The notes under the pieces were generated by a model that was not told where the DNA came from, did no database searches, and saw only the letters and a list, made by a program, of their open reading frames with translations. This document shows positions 10,200 to 22,700 of a DNA stretch of 64,000 nucleotides, in pieces. Both the position numbers and the translations under genes were made by a program. This DNA comes from Clarkia xantiana subsp. parviflora (lineage: Eukaryota > Streptophyta > Magnoliopsida > Myrtales > Onagraceae): the NCBI GenBank assembly GCA_036873135.1, contig JAPTYO010000008.1, positions 29,600,761-29,664,760 on the forward strand. Direction: 5' to 3'. How positions within the stretch are numbered: the stretch's first letter is position 1; each line of letters opens with the position of its first letter.

Positions 10200-10957
10200 T
10201 GTTGGATCACGAGCGAAGCTCCGTTACGTCCTTGACGGAAAGCTTGGACTCCTGGGCTCCGCGTAATCCTGCAAAAGGGGATGACCTGGGTGGTGACCCA
10301 GAATCCCTCTCCGATGCTTAAATGAGTACGGTGATCAATGGGGGGTAAGCACAAGAGTATAAGTTCGTCTTAGATGCTGGTTTTCTGAGGTAACTTCCTC
10401 CTTTATATAGGAGGGGAAGTTACTCAGTTACCTGTTACTGCGCCTGTCAGTTTACCCATGATTCCGTGTATCTCGCCACGATTCCGCATATCTCGGTCGG
10501 GATTCCGTATATCTCGCCCCACGCTCCGCGTATCATACCCGTACTCCGCGTATCTCGGGCACGCCCTGCGTATCTCGGGGGATTTATCTTTATCTCTAAC
10601 CGTCTCCCACTACTTTATCTAGTAGGCGGGTTTCTCGGTCTTTATCCTCTGATCACAAGTTCCGACTCCTGTCGAAGACTCCAGAGTTGTCTCATTCTAG
10701 ATCACCACCCAGGACCTTCAGTCTCTACGGGACAGGTCCAGCCTCTGCGGGGCTTTATTATCGGGGCCTTTACTAAGGCATATCGGGGCCTACTCAGAGG
10801 CTTCTTGCCGGGAGCATTCAGCTCCTTTATCGGGATCGCTGAAATCGGGACCCTTCGTACTGGGCCTCTGGGCCTTCCAGGCTTTCACGAGGCCCATTGG
10901 ACCTACTCGCCGTCCATTGGCTGTTAACGGGGTTGACGATTACATCGGAACCCATCA
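10200..10957 (-). repeat. 5' LTR of the Tat element
   Basis: A 758-bp TG...CA repeat. It holds the element's promoter: on the minus strand a 'TATATAAAGGAGG' box lies at about 10,400-10,412. Confidence 0.93.
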
Positions 10958-10962
10958 AAATA

Positions 10963-11203
10963 TAGACAATGATTAGGCATATTCATGTAAATGAATTACT
11001 CCCAGTTTTGCTAAAAATTACTAATTACCTCAGTTATTGCTGATTCATCGTCTTCCACTACATCCTCAATTGATTAAGCTTTCTTAACTTTATAGATGCG
11101 ACTATAACAATGAAAGAAAAGATATGAATTAGTACACATTGACAAAATGGTATAAACATAAACAGAGCAATTCTATAGTATAGTAGAAGTTTGCATGTGC
11201 AAC
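10963..11203. other. AT-rich stretch between two insertions, no feature seen
   Basis: Continues the sequence interrupted by the Tat element. No coding frame or repeat is apparent. Confidence 0.5.
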
Positions 11204-11211
11204 GTCATAAG

Positions 11212-11417
11212 TAATGTTATCAGAACCGGACCGGACACTGAACCGGTGAGGGCTCCGGTTTGGCCGGTCCGATCGCGGTTCGATGTTCAGTCCAAAGATT
11301 AAACTTTCACCGGGCCAGGTATCAGCAGAAGCCTTCATCAAAAAAAGAAGTCTTCGTCTCTTCAATATCTCCTCTCATTCCAGTCTTTCCTCACCAGGTC
11401 AGGCCCGTCCCTCACCT

Positions 11418-11473
<56 letters not shown>

Positions 11474-11839
11474 TCCTCTCCTCTCCCTCTCCCCCATTCA
11501 CTCACACCCCTCACGGTGAGGGCCTCACCTTCCCTCTCTCTCCTCTCCCTACTCTCTCTCACCTTCCCTCTCTCTCCTGTGGGCGCCTCCTCTCCCCCTT
11601 TTGCTCTGTTGCGGCGTTGAGACTGAGAGGAGAGGAGGAGATCAGGTAAGTCTAATTTTTTTTTTTTAAGAAAGAAGTCCGGACCGGTGAATCGGAGAAC
11701 CGCCCGATTCTCCGAAAACCGGCATTCTGAACCGGGTTCGCTTACATTCTTCGAAAATGCTCAAACCGGACCGGGGAGGGGTCCGGTTCCGATTCCAACC
11801 CGGTCGGACCGCCGGTCCGATCCGGTTCTGATAACACTG
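11212..11839. mobile_element. hAT MITE, copy 1 of the TGTTATCAGAACCGG family
   Basis: The termini read (TAA)TGTTATCAGAACCGG on the left and CCGGTTCTGATAACACTG on the right, flanked by the perfect 8-bp duplication GTCATAAG (11204-11211, 11840-11847). GC-rich ends are built from CCGGACC/GGTCCGG words in both orientations. A CT microsatellite fills part of the interior. A second copy is at 42312-42740. Confidence 0.9.
11421..11469. repeat. (CT)n microsatellite
   Basis: About 24 CT repeats within the MITE, followed by further CT-rich sequence to about 11580. Confidence 0.95.
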
Positions 11840-12269
11840 GTCATAAGTCACTTTAGAAGAAAAATAATGTTTGAAGAAATATAAGTTATAATTAGAACTA
11901 TATACATTTCTGAGTGTTCATCCATATCCAATCTTGGGTATACAGTTGTCAAGATACTGAATGAATGAATGATGGGATCTCTGGTCACAAAGAAAAGAAT
12001 GGTGGAAATTTAGATATGTGATAATTGGATTATATATATATAGCAGTGATGGTTATACCTGTGATTATTGACTAAATATCATAACCATAACCATTATGGG
12101 TACATAACTCATTACCATAACCGCCCTCACCGTAATGATACGGTTAACCATTACGATAAATTGTGCGAATAACCATGACTATTTGATTTTTACCGTATCA
12201 TTGTCCGCTCATTGTCGGCTCTGATAAATAACTACGCGGCTCTGATAAATAACTACGACGCTTCTCTCT

Positions 12270-12515
12270 TATAGATACATACATATATATGTGCGTCCGC
12301 CAACTTCCCAAGCCTCGGAGCTCCGCGCGTGCTACACAATCGCCAAACTTTTCCAATTTTCAGTTTTAGCCCTATTCTTTCTTATTCTTGCACTCTTCGA
12401 ACTCTGGATCCCCCATTCATTCACACAGTCCTCTCCCGGCACAAGGAAGCTCTCTGTAGATGCACTCCGCCGCCTTGACGGCACCGTTTTATCCATTAAC
12501 ACTCCTCCATTGAAG
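12270..12515 (+). other. Probable 5' untranslated exon of the BRWD-like gene
   Basis: A sequence of moderate GC content starts near 12270 and ends at a good donor, TTGAAG|GTACCT (12515/12516). It precedes an intron that would end at the acceptor just before the start codon at 13788. An open frame (12291-12659) crosses the donor and looks incidental. A 20-bp direct repeat around 'gctctgataaataactacg' lies just upstream (12217-12257). Inferred; transcript data would settle it. Confidence 0.45.
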
Positions 12516-13162
12516 GTACCTCCTTCAGCAGGCCGTTCTCTGTATCAATTTTTGCCACTTGCCTGCTCTGTCCATGGATTGATTGTATTGGGGCTTCTGC
12601 ATGTGCTTCTTGAACCTTTGCCTATGTTTTATGGTAATTTTTTGGTGCTAGACGTTTGATTGTGCCATGGTACTGGATAATTGTTTCTTCTTGATTGCTA
12701 GGCTTTCTTAGTTGCCATACTAGGGATGCATTATGAAATACAAATACCGGCAATCACAGTGTAGAGAATATTTGGCTTGCTTGGTAGTTTTATATTTATA
12801 ACATGGTAGATAAATGTTAGCCCTTTGGCAATTGGAAGTTGAATATTCCTTCATATGTATTGTCTATCTATCTATCCATCTATTTAGATAGACCAGTCGA
12901 TGCGAATTTGTTATATCGATGTGTTGCCTTTGCTGTCGCTTATGCGGATTACCGAGTCAGAGTGATTCCTCTCGAGATTAATTTCAGTTCCATTTCCATC
13001 AACCACATTCCTTACAGGAAAGTAAATTCCTTGTTCTTGTTAGTTTAAGAAAAACAAAATCTATGTGTTCCCTTTTGTTTATTGAATGGTGTTGTCACTG
13101 GATGAATATTGGGATTAGACTAGAGCACTTACCATATAGTTGTTCAATTGGCTGATAACAGT

Positions 13163-13786
13163 TGGATAATAGTGTGCTATTAGACGCGTGTGTCGTCAAA
13201 CAGGCGTTGCATAAGAATAGGATTTTTCTGCATTGGTAATTTGCAGAAAGACGTTAATCTAAACTAAATCGTTCTTTTGAGCATGGCACAGCAAGTTATA
13301 TTGTGGTGTATACAGGTTCTAAACTATAGAACTGGGATATCTTTCTGGTATGCCTCTCCTTTTTTCAATGTTTGTTTTTCGATGTATATTTTCCATCTGG
13401 TATATTCTATATGTATCCTTCCATGTTTGTTGAAAACTGGTTTGGTCTGAGAGTTGTGAGTTCTTTGAGCAGGAGATAATAGTGTGCTATTAAACGCGTG
13501 TGTCGTCAAACAGGCGTTGCATAAGAATAGGATTTTTCTGCATTGGTAATTTGCAGAAAGACGTCAATCTAAACTAAATCGTTCTTTTGAGCATGGCACA
13601 GCAAGTTATATTGTGGTGTATACAGGTTCTAAACTATAGAACTGGGATATCTTTCTGATATGCCTCACCTTTTTTCAATGTTTGTTTTTCGATGTATATT
13701 TTCCATCTGGTATATTCTATATGTATCCTTCCATGTTTGTTGAAAACTGGTTTGGTCTGAGAGTTGTGAGTTCTTTGAGCAGGAGA
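13163..13786. repeat. 310-bp tandem duplication that copies a splice acceptor
   Basis: The segment starting 'ataatagtgtgctatta' at about 13165 recurs at about 13475 with only a handful of substitutions. Each copy ends in the same polypyrimidine-like tract and acceptor 'ttctttgagcag|gagat' (acceptors at 13472 and 13782). Only the second is followed directly by the BRWD start codon. Confidence 0.95.
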
Positions 13787-13787
13787 T

Positions 13788-16700
13788 ATGGCTCTAAGGA
13801 AATATGTTCCGCCTGGTGATACACCTTCCACTAGCATGAAACCCCTGAGATTCGTCACTAGAGGACATGGAAGTGCAGTATCTGCAGATGCACAAACAAG
13901 ACAAAGGGCAAAGCCAGTTGATGTTGACCTTAAAGAAGTGTACTTTTTGATTATGCATTTCTTATCTGCTGGACCATGTCAGAGAACTTTTGGCCAGTTG
14001 TGGAATGAGCTTCTCGAGCATCAGCTTCTACCAAGAAGATATCACGCATGGTATTCAAGGAGCGGGGAGCCTAGTGGGGATGACAATGATGACGGCATTT
14101 CGTACCCATTAGGTTACAGCAAGTTGGTAGAGAGGTATAAAACTCTTCATTCATTGAATGAATCGTGAATATCTAGGAGGTTTACACATTTCCCTTTACC
14201 ATTAATAGACCTGCTTTTTTGTAACTTTATGTTACTACCAAGTTTGTGGATGATTTCGACTCCCCGAATAAACACTCCATCTGACATTTTTGCAGGTATC
14301 CTCATGTAGAAAAGGATCATTTGGTAAAGCTGTTAAAGCAGCTTCTATCCACTGCTCCTCCTTCAAAAGATATTGATAGTGGACGTGTTCCGACTGCAGC
14401 TGATGTTCCTACTTTACTTGGAAGCGGTTCATTTTCATTATTGAGTAGGTCATCTTCTTTTACAAGTTTGAATGTGATGCACAATAGATGCATTATTATT
14501 TTTTATTGGCGGAGATTTTCTGCAAGAATTTGTCTTTTGATATTTTTTTTCATAGTGTCCAGGTTTTGTTAAAGAGTTACATGTATATCTACAGTCCCCT
14601 AATAATCTGTCAATATGTTAATAAAATGGGACTGCTTGAACTTTTGAACTGCCTTGACTTCTTATATCTTCTCTGCAGATGATAAAGGATCCTATACCAT
14701 CAAGCGTCCATCACCTCATATGAGATGGCCTCATAGACAAGCAGATCAAGTTCGTGGGTTAGGTTTGAGAGAACTTGGGGGTGGTTTCACTCGTCACCAT
14801 CGATCCCCATCTATTCGCGCTGCTAGTTATGCAATTGCAAAACCTGCAACGATGGTACAAAAAATGCAAAATATAAAGAGGATTAGAGGACATCGGAATG
14901 CTGTTTATTGTGGTATGCTTGAACTTTATTTTTCGTGCTAGAATTTGTTCCTAGGAGTTAAATAAACTAACATTTTGGTGTCATAGGAGAGGAATTCATC
15001 TGTACAAGATTGTTAAGTATGAATAACCGGCATTCAAATTAGATGAATCCATATCCAAACAAAAAAGCTAAAGTTTAATAATAGGCTTGGCTGGAACATT
15101 GGTGCATCTGTGTGGGGCACAAAATAAGCTTTGATATCGTGTTATATATAAATTATGGGTTTGTCTATTCAATGACCCAATATATATAAAAAACTTAACA
15201 TTATTTGCTGGAACGCAACATACATATGTTACCGTGTGGTATTTCAACAAAGATCATATGCTTAATCAGTTAAATCATGGTTATCTCTTCTTTGATGAAA
15301 AGTGGAGTCTCGGAAGTTCCTGTTCTTATGTTAGTCTTCTGAAAATTGAACTTATAGACATGTATTCCTTTGAACCTCCTAGAACATTCTTAGATGTCCT
15401 CTCAGTTGTGTGCCACTACCTTATGCTTGATCCTTTTTAGTTTTGTAAAGGGTTTAGATAATCCATCAGAAAATCAAATTTCTAACGATGACCTCTCAAA
15501 GAATTTTACATCCATGAAGTTAACATGTGCTGTAGTATAGAATTCTGAAAGCAAACTGATTATATATCATCTGATAGAGTCGATGCCTAAGTGACTTGGT
15601 GCCTTTTAAGTTGAATTAATGCTGATGAAGTGATATTTTCTAGGTGCATAACTGGCCCAGCCACACAGTCTAAAATAGATCTATATGGAAAATTTCAACA
15701 AAACAGATACTATATGCTTTGTTCATATATCCATTGAATGTATGTTTCAACTTTTGTAAGTACGACGTCGTGATTTCTTGTTGACGGCTATTGTTTCTTC
15801 TATGGGATTTCTGCAGCTGCATTTGATCGCTCTGGCAGACATGTCATTACTGGATCAGATGATCGTCTCGTAAAGATCTGGTCTATGGAGACTGCATACT
15901 GCCTTGCTAGTTGTCGTGGCCATGAAGTGAGTTTCAATGATCGAATGATTATTTCTTAATGCTTACATTGATCTTATTTTATTGCCTTCTTACTTATTGC
16001 TATCAATTATTTCTTGAAGGGTGATATAACTGATTTGGCTGTGAGTTCCAGTAATGCTCTGGTGGCATCCTCTTCCAATGACTGTGTCATCCGAGTAGTA
16101 AGTCCTTTAACGTATTAGATACATTATCTCTTAAATGGCAGTTGAAAAATAATTTTGCGTTGTTCTAGACTCATTTTACGAGCTATCTGATTAATTTGCA
16201 ATTTGCATTTTTCTCATTGGTATGTCTTAGTGGCGTCTGCCTGATGGGCTGCCAATTTCAGTTCTCCGGGGACATACTGCAGCAGTTACAGCAATTGCTT
16301 TTAGTCCAAGGCCATCTGCTCTCTACCAGCTTCTGTCGTATGACCCTCTACATTTCTTATTACCATATTTGTTTTGTAGGAGTCAATTTTTCTGAGGACT
16401 GATCTTCCTGGATTCTTTCTGATGTTAGACTGTCTCTTTGCTGTGTGTGTCTCTTGCTTTTCTTTGTAATATACGGTATGCATAATGCATGTTTGGTGCT
16501 CAATTTGTGGATTTAGCTTTTCTATTTCTTTAACTAGAGAAGGTTATTTGTTTCATTTTCGAAGAAGATTTTCCTACTTGTATCAAGCATTACTCTATTT
16601 CCTACTTGGGTAGTATGAAGTAGGATCTAGTTGCTTGTTGGTAAGCAGCACAAATTTGGGTGTCGTGTGGTTATATACTGATTTTTATTTTTTGGAAAAG

Positions 16701-19700
16701 AGTCTCAATAAAGTTTGAGCAATTGTGTCGGGTGTCCCTTCACTTAATGAAATTAGGAGGAAGCTGCGTTGACGTGCATTTTGTTAATGGGGGTTATTTA
16801 GATGAGGGATTGCATAAAGAAAGAAAGAAAGAAAACGTTTGTTTTCAATGTACTGTTGAAGCCATTTTGGTGCTTGAAGTATTGTTGAGACAAATACTGC
16901 GTTGACGTGCATTTTGTTAATGGGGGTTATTTAGATGAGGGATTGCATAAATAAAGAAAGAAAGAAAACGTTTGTTTTCAATGTACTGTTGAAGCCATTT
17001 TGGTGCTTGAAGTATTGTTGAGACAAATACTGCTCCACTTAAAATGGGATCCGTAAGTCTGTGGGATGTGTCAGAAATGAAATTCTGTAGATTGGCCATT
17101 CTTTTCGGTACAAGCTTAAGTACTCGGTTCTGCTATTCAAGATATAGAACATATGATTTTCATTTTTGTATCTTATTCGTCAGATTATCTTGTTTATATA
17201 GTTTTTTCTGTTTGACATTACCGCCCAAATGACTCTGCAGGTCATCTGATGATGGAACGTGTAGAATCTGGGATGCTAGGAATTCTCAAATTTCTCCGCG
17301 CGTGTTTCTACCTCGGCCTCCAGACCCTGCTGCAGGTGCTTAGCTCTTTCTTTTTGTCTATAATTGGAACTTTTTTGTTCATGCTATTAATCATATTGCT
17401 TGCTTGATTAATATATTGCAGGAAGGAATGGTTCTATTTCTACAGCACCAAGTGCTGGTTCTCAAAATCATCAAATATTTTGCTGTGCATTCAATGCTAA
17501 CGGAAGTGTATTCGTTACTGGTGGTTCAGATACTCTTGCTAGGGTATGATCTTTCATTGACCAAGTTTCTTTGATTTTCTTCTTCTACGATTTGTTGAGG
17601 TACGTTCCTATATGACCAACTTCTACTTTGTAGGTTTACAATGCTTTCAAGCTGAACAAAGATGAGACGGACCAGCCGAATCATGAGATAGATATATTGG
17701 CTGGTCATGAAAATGATGTTAATTATGTACAGTTCAGGTAGTGCATCCCCGTCTTTATGTGGAAAAACTTTTAGTGATTTGCAATTAACATTTATTGGTA
17801 ATTACTGGTACAACTTGCAGCGGCTGTGCTTTGACATCAAGAGTTTCTGTGGCTGACACTTCAAAGGAAGAGGCGACTTTGAAATTCAAAAACTCATGGT
17901 AGTTACTTACCTCCTTCTTCTTTAAATCTGACTATTCCTCACCAATGAATGTTCTTTATTTCGTATTCCTCCGTTTGTTTTTTTAGGTTTAGCCATGACA
18001 ATATTGTTACTTGTTCGCGGGATGGTAGTGCAATTATTTGGATTCCGAAATCACGGAGATCACATGTAAGCTTCTAATGCTTACTTCTTCTCCTATTCTT
18101 TGATATGACTGATATTAGCAATTATAGGTCAGATACACTCTTTCTGCACATTCTCTACAATTGGAAATTTAAGTAAACAGTTTTAAAGTTTGGAATTTTC
18201 AGCTTTGTAAAAAAAATTGACAGTTGTTTTTTATCTGGTCAGTCAAAAGTTGGACGATGGACTCGTGCATATCATCTTAAGGTCCCACCTCCACCAATGC
18301 CCCCACAACCTCCAAGAGGGGGTCCTCGACAGAGAGTTCTTCCTACTCCACGTGGTGTAAATATGATAGTCTGGAGCCTCGATAACAGATTTGTACTTGC
18401 AGCTATCATGGGTAGATATTAAAATTTTCGTCAGATTTATTTTCTTCACAAAGGCATCTGACGGGTTCTTTACAGAGACTGATCACACATAAAACACTAT
18501 TCTTTTTCCTTTAAGCTTATTCCTATAATAAAAAAATAGATTTGCGTATATGAATTATCATTCATTAAATTCGTTCTCAATTTCTCATTCTTATAAATCT
18601 TGCATCTTAATCCCTTTCTTGATTGAAATCTGCTAGTACTATAGAGTTTAATCACTAAAATTGGATGTATTAGTGTAATGCTAGGGAATCTGCTGAGGAA
18701 TTATTGGTATTTCGTAATTGCAGCATCAATTTTGCTTAAGCATTTTAATCATATTCCTCTAACTATAGTGACTAACTGCAGATTGCAGAATATGCGTATG
18801 GAATGCATCTGATGGTAGCTTAGTTCATTCCTTGACCGGACATACGGATTCGGTGAGTTGCTTTATATGAACAACAGAGTGTCACTGAGAATTAATTCCC
18901 ATACATGTAACTTTTTATGTATTTTACTATGACATTGTTATAACATGCTTATGCAATTGCTTCTAATGGATATTATTGAAAAATGTGTATTGCTTCTAAT
19001 TTAAAATCAGGCTTCTAATAAATCTTTTATCTGACTATTTTTACATTTTCCAGACTTATGTTCTAGATGTTCATCCTTTGGACCCAAGGATTGCTATGAG
19101 TGCTGGTTATGACGGAAAAATCATTGTTTGGGACGTGAGTTTTCCTTTTCCTTTTCCTTCGACTGTTTGGTATTTATTCAAATGCACACACACAAACATA
19201 TTTATATATATTAAATTTTTTGTATTTTTTCCCCCAGATATGGGAAGGCAAACCAATGAGGATATATGAAATTTCACATTTCAAGTTGGTTGATGGGAGA
19301 TTTTCTCCGTAAGTTCTGTTTTTTTCCTTGTAATCTTTAGTTGGTTTAGCAGGAAGCTAAGGAGAGTGAGGGAACTAGAATGCTGTAAAATAAATTTTGG
19401 GCCTACAATTAGCATGATTTTGTGTTACGTTTGACATGAACTGATCACTTGATGCTGTGTTTTGCAATATATGTAGGGATGGGACATCACTTGTTCTCTC
19501 AGATGATGTCGGTCAGTTATATTTACTTAGCACCGGAGAAGGCGAGTCTCAACGGGATGCTAAGTATGACCAGGTAATTGGATGCTTCAAAAAAAGAATT
19601 TTTGCCATTTTTGACACTTAGCTAATTTGTGCAACCGATATTATTTGTCTTCCACAGTTCTTCCTCGGTGATTATCGCCCCCTTATTCAAGATACCTCAG

Positions 19701-22700
19701 GCAACGTACTTGACCAGGTTTGGCCTTTTCTTTTTCTTTTTCTTTTTCTTTCTCTATCTCTATTTGCTCATCATTATTTACTTCTTTAATATCAGATACG
19801 CTATGAAGCCCTCGGTTACTTTTTAACTTGAAATCTGCATGTAATATTTGGTTCAGGAAACACAACTTGCTCCTTATCGAAGAAATATGCAAGATCTTCT
19901 CTGTGATTCTGGTTTGTACTTTTCTGATATTGGATTTCCAGGCAAATTCTTTTTGTTGGTACTTGGCAATCTCATTGTTGTTTAATTTAGGTATGACACC
20001 CTACGAAGAACCTTACCAGAGCGTGTACCAAAAGCGCCGATTGGGTGCTCTTGGCATCGAGTGGAGGCCTTCTTCTCTGAGACTCGCAGTTGGTCCTGAT
20101 TTCAGTGTTGATCAGGATTTCCCAATGCTACCCTTGCCAGATTTGGATGCCTTTGTCGAGCCTCTGCCCGAGTTTCTTAATGCAATGGACTGGGAGCCTG
20201 AGATTGAAATAATAAGTGACGACAATGATTCAGAATATATTGTTGCTGAAGAAAATTCATCTGGTGGGGATAAGGGGAGTCGAGGCGATTCCTCTGAGGA
20301 TCTTGAATGCAGCGATGGGAGCGATGAGGAGGATTGTAATCCAGATCAGGCCCGTCGATCTAAAAGGAGGAAGCAAAAGACAGAGGTAAGTCAATTGTGG
20401 TTAAATCATCTAAAGAGAAAATTACTTTGGATTTTATTGATTTGCATACTGATTTTGAGGTTTTATAGTTCCCTTAACCCATTTGCCATTCTTAACATTG
20501 TTCTTTGTTTTCTTTTCGGGTCTCATTAAGAGGTCCATATATATATATGATACCATGAAGCGATCAACCGTTCAAAAAATAATTCTGAATATCAAGCAAT
20601 CCAAAATAAGTGAAAACCCTGTATGAGCATTACTTGTATTTGTTCTTTCATATATTTTTTTTTAATCTTTTTATAAGTACTGTATTTTGACAGAATGTTT
20701 GTACTTTTAGGCTGAAGTCATGACTTCTTCTGGAAGGCGAGTCAAGAGGAGGAATTTAGATGAATTTGGTGGTGATGTATCCAGAAATAGCAGCAGGGCG
20801 CGAAAGCAGAAACATGGTCAAAAGAAGAAGTCATCCAAATCGAAGTCCTCATCATCAAGACCACGAAGAAAAGCTGCCCGGAATGCCCTTTCTTTGTTTT
20901 CAAGGATTAAAGGAGCCTCAACAGATGGAGAAGAAGAAGAAGAAGAAGTGTATGACTCAGAAGATGATATCTCAGAGAGCGAATCATCAAGACCCGAATC
21001 GATTTCTGAGAGTGATGAATCTGAGCAGTCCTTACAAGATGATCAACTAAAGAATTTGAAAGGAAAAGGATTAGCTAGGGTTGAGGATGAAGACGTAGTA
21101 GATGAACAACACCACAATGATCTTGTTCATCCTGTTGATGATGGAAAGAGGAAGAGACTGATCTTGAAATTTCCGATAAACAAGATTACGTCACCTGTAG
21201 TTTTGGAAGATAAACCTCAGAAACCAATCAAATTGATGATTAAACAGGCGATTGGAGATGATACTGAACAACCCTCAATTCAGCTCAAGGGTGAATGCAG
21301 TATGAGCTTGTCTGAAGGATACGCAAATGGGAATATCAAATGGGGAGGTGTCAGAGCTCGATCATCCAAACGTCCGAGACTTGCAGAAACAGTCAAATTG
21401 GATCCAGGTTGTAGTTCTCGTTCTAATGGTGATGGTGGATTAGAAAATCAAGTTAATGGATCTGTTGAAACTGTTCCTGAAAAACCTTCCAAGCATGAAG
21501 TTTCTACATGTAAAGAAGTAACCCATAATGGTTCAGGCGAGTGTAATGGTGAATTAAAGGATGAGGTTTGTGTTGCTAACTATGAAGCTGATGAAGTTAC
21601 TGAATCTAAACCACCTTCAGACATAACCCTAGATAGAGGAGCTCTGACAGATGCTTCAAAACTTGAACTTGCAGCCTTTTCTGTGGATAATGACACTATA
21701 AATGACCACCATTGTCAGATTTCAGAAATAGCAGGTTCATCATCTGGAAAGATTGATACTTTAGATAATGGGCATGATTCGTTGTCAGTTCCTGAAAACA
21801 ATGTTGCTGCAATGGGTCCCACTGTGCAGATCTCGTCGAACATTGACGCGAATGGGAACAAGACATATGCTGTGTATAGAAGGTCAAAGTTGACAAAACC
21901 TAAGACTAATGCAGCAGTTGTAGAAGGTAGTGTTGCGGCTAGAGTGGAAGAAAGCACTTCGAACCCAAACGGCAACAACAACAACAACAACAGTCATATG
22001 ATAGCTGGTGGATCGAATTCTCGAGAAATTGATGAAGATAAAAAAACTAGTACCTCTAGCGTTGCCCCTGTGCAGAGTCGAGGAAAGGAAGAGAGTTCTT
22101 CTCTTCAAGCTTCTGAAGAAGATGGGTCTCCTCCGAGTAGAGACAAAGTTTGCGGCGATGAATGGGGAGGATCGACTTCTAAAGCGACGGTTGGGCTGAG
22201 ATCTACTCGAAATAGAAGATCTAGTTTTCATCTGCGTGATTCATGCTCGCCAGTGGATAGAAGGAAATCGAGTCATTCTTCAAGAAAAGCATCATGGCTG
22301 TTGTTGACTTCGCACGGGGAGGGAACCCGTTACATTCCTCAGCGAGGGGATTCAGTTGCCTATTTGAGACAAGTATGTGTACTACATCTTCTACTCGTTG
22401 ATGTTTTTCTTTTCTTTTCCCTTCTTATTTTTCAAGTTTAATTTCACATATAATTGTATGGAACAAGTATTGCTCCATCACCTATCAAAGTGGTCCATAA
22501 CTTTATCGAGTCATTTTTTACTTTTTTTTTTTAAAAAAAAATTATCAGGGTTAATTATAGTTCTATAATGCTGAACTTTTGTGTCTCTTTAGTCTAGTTT
22601 TACATACTAAAGCATCAATAGATGCAGTATTGTTACCAGTATCCGAACAACATGAACCCATAAAAGGTCATGCAATAATGCATTAAATGAAGTTTACTAC

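Larger units (their letters stand above)
3229..10957 (-). mobile_element. Ty3/gypsy Tat-lineage LTR retrotransposon, complete but coding-defective
   Basis: Two LTRs (3229-3987 and 10200-10957) begin TG, end CA and are flanked by the 5-bp duplication AAATA (3224-3228, 10958-10962). Transcription is on the minus strand. The primer-binding site TGGCGCCGTC adjoins the upstream LTR and a purine tract adjoins the downstream one. Gene order on the minus strand is gag, protease, RT, RNase H, integrase, then a long 3' region with tandem repeats, which is Tat-lineage architecture. I find two differences between the LTRs (one indel near 3482, one C/T at 3866 versus 10836), so insertion was recent. Coding is broken at gag-pro, RT, RNase H and integrase. 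Confidence 0.95.
2866..12150. mobile_element. Possible old hAT-like element split by later insertions
   Basis: The left segment starts GGCGATGGTGAGGGTATGG near 2870. The right segment ends ACCATAACCGCCCTCACCG near 12,150, its approximate inverted complement. Both inner flanks are rich in 'accataaccata' or 'ggttatgg' words, which look like subterminal repeats. The Tat retrotransposon (3229-10957) and a MITE (11212-11839) interrupt it. No clean target duplication was found, so the ends are approximate. Confidence 0.35.

Noticed and set aside
3496..10927. A 153-codon frame present at two places (3496-3957 and 10466-10927)
   Set aside because: It lies within the two LTRs, antisense to the element, and is duplicated only because the LTRs are.
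12291..12659. A 122-codon open frame upstream of the BRWD-like gene
   Set aside because: It crosses a strong splice donor at 12515 and reads into intron; it better fits a 5' UTR exon.
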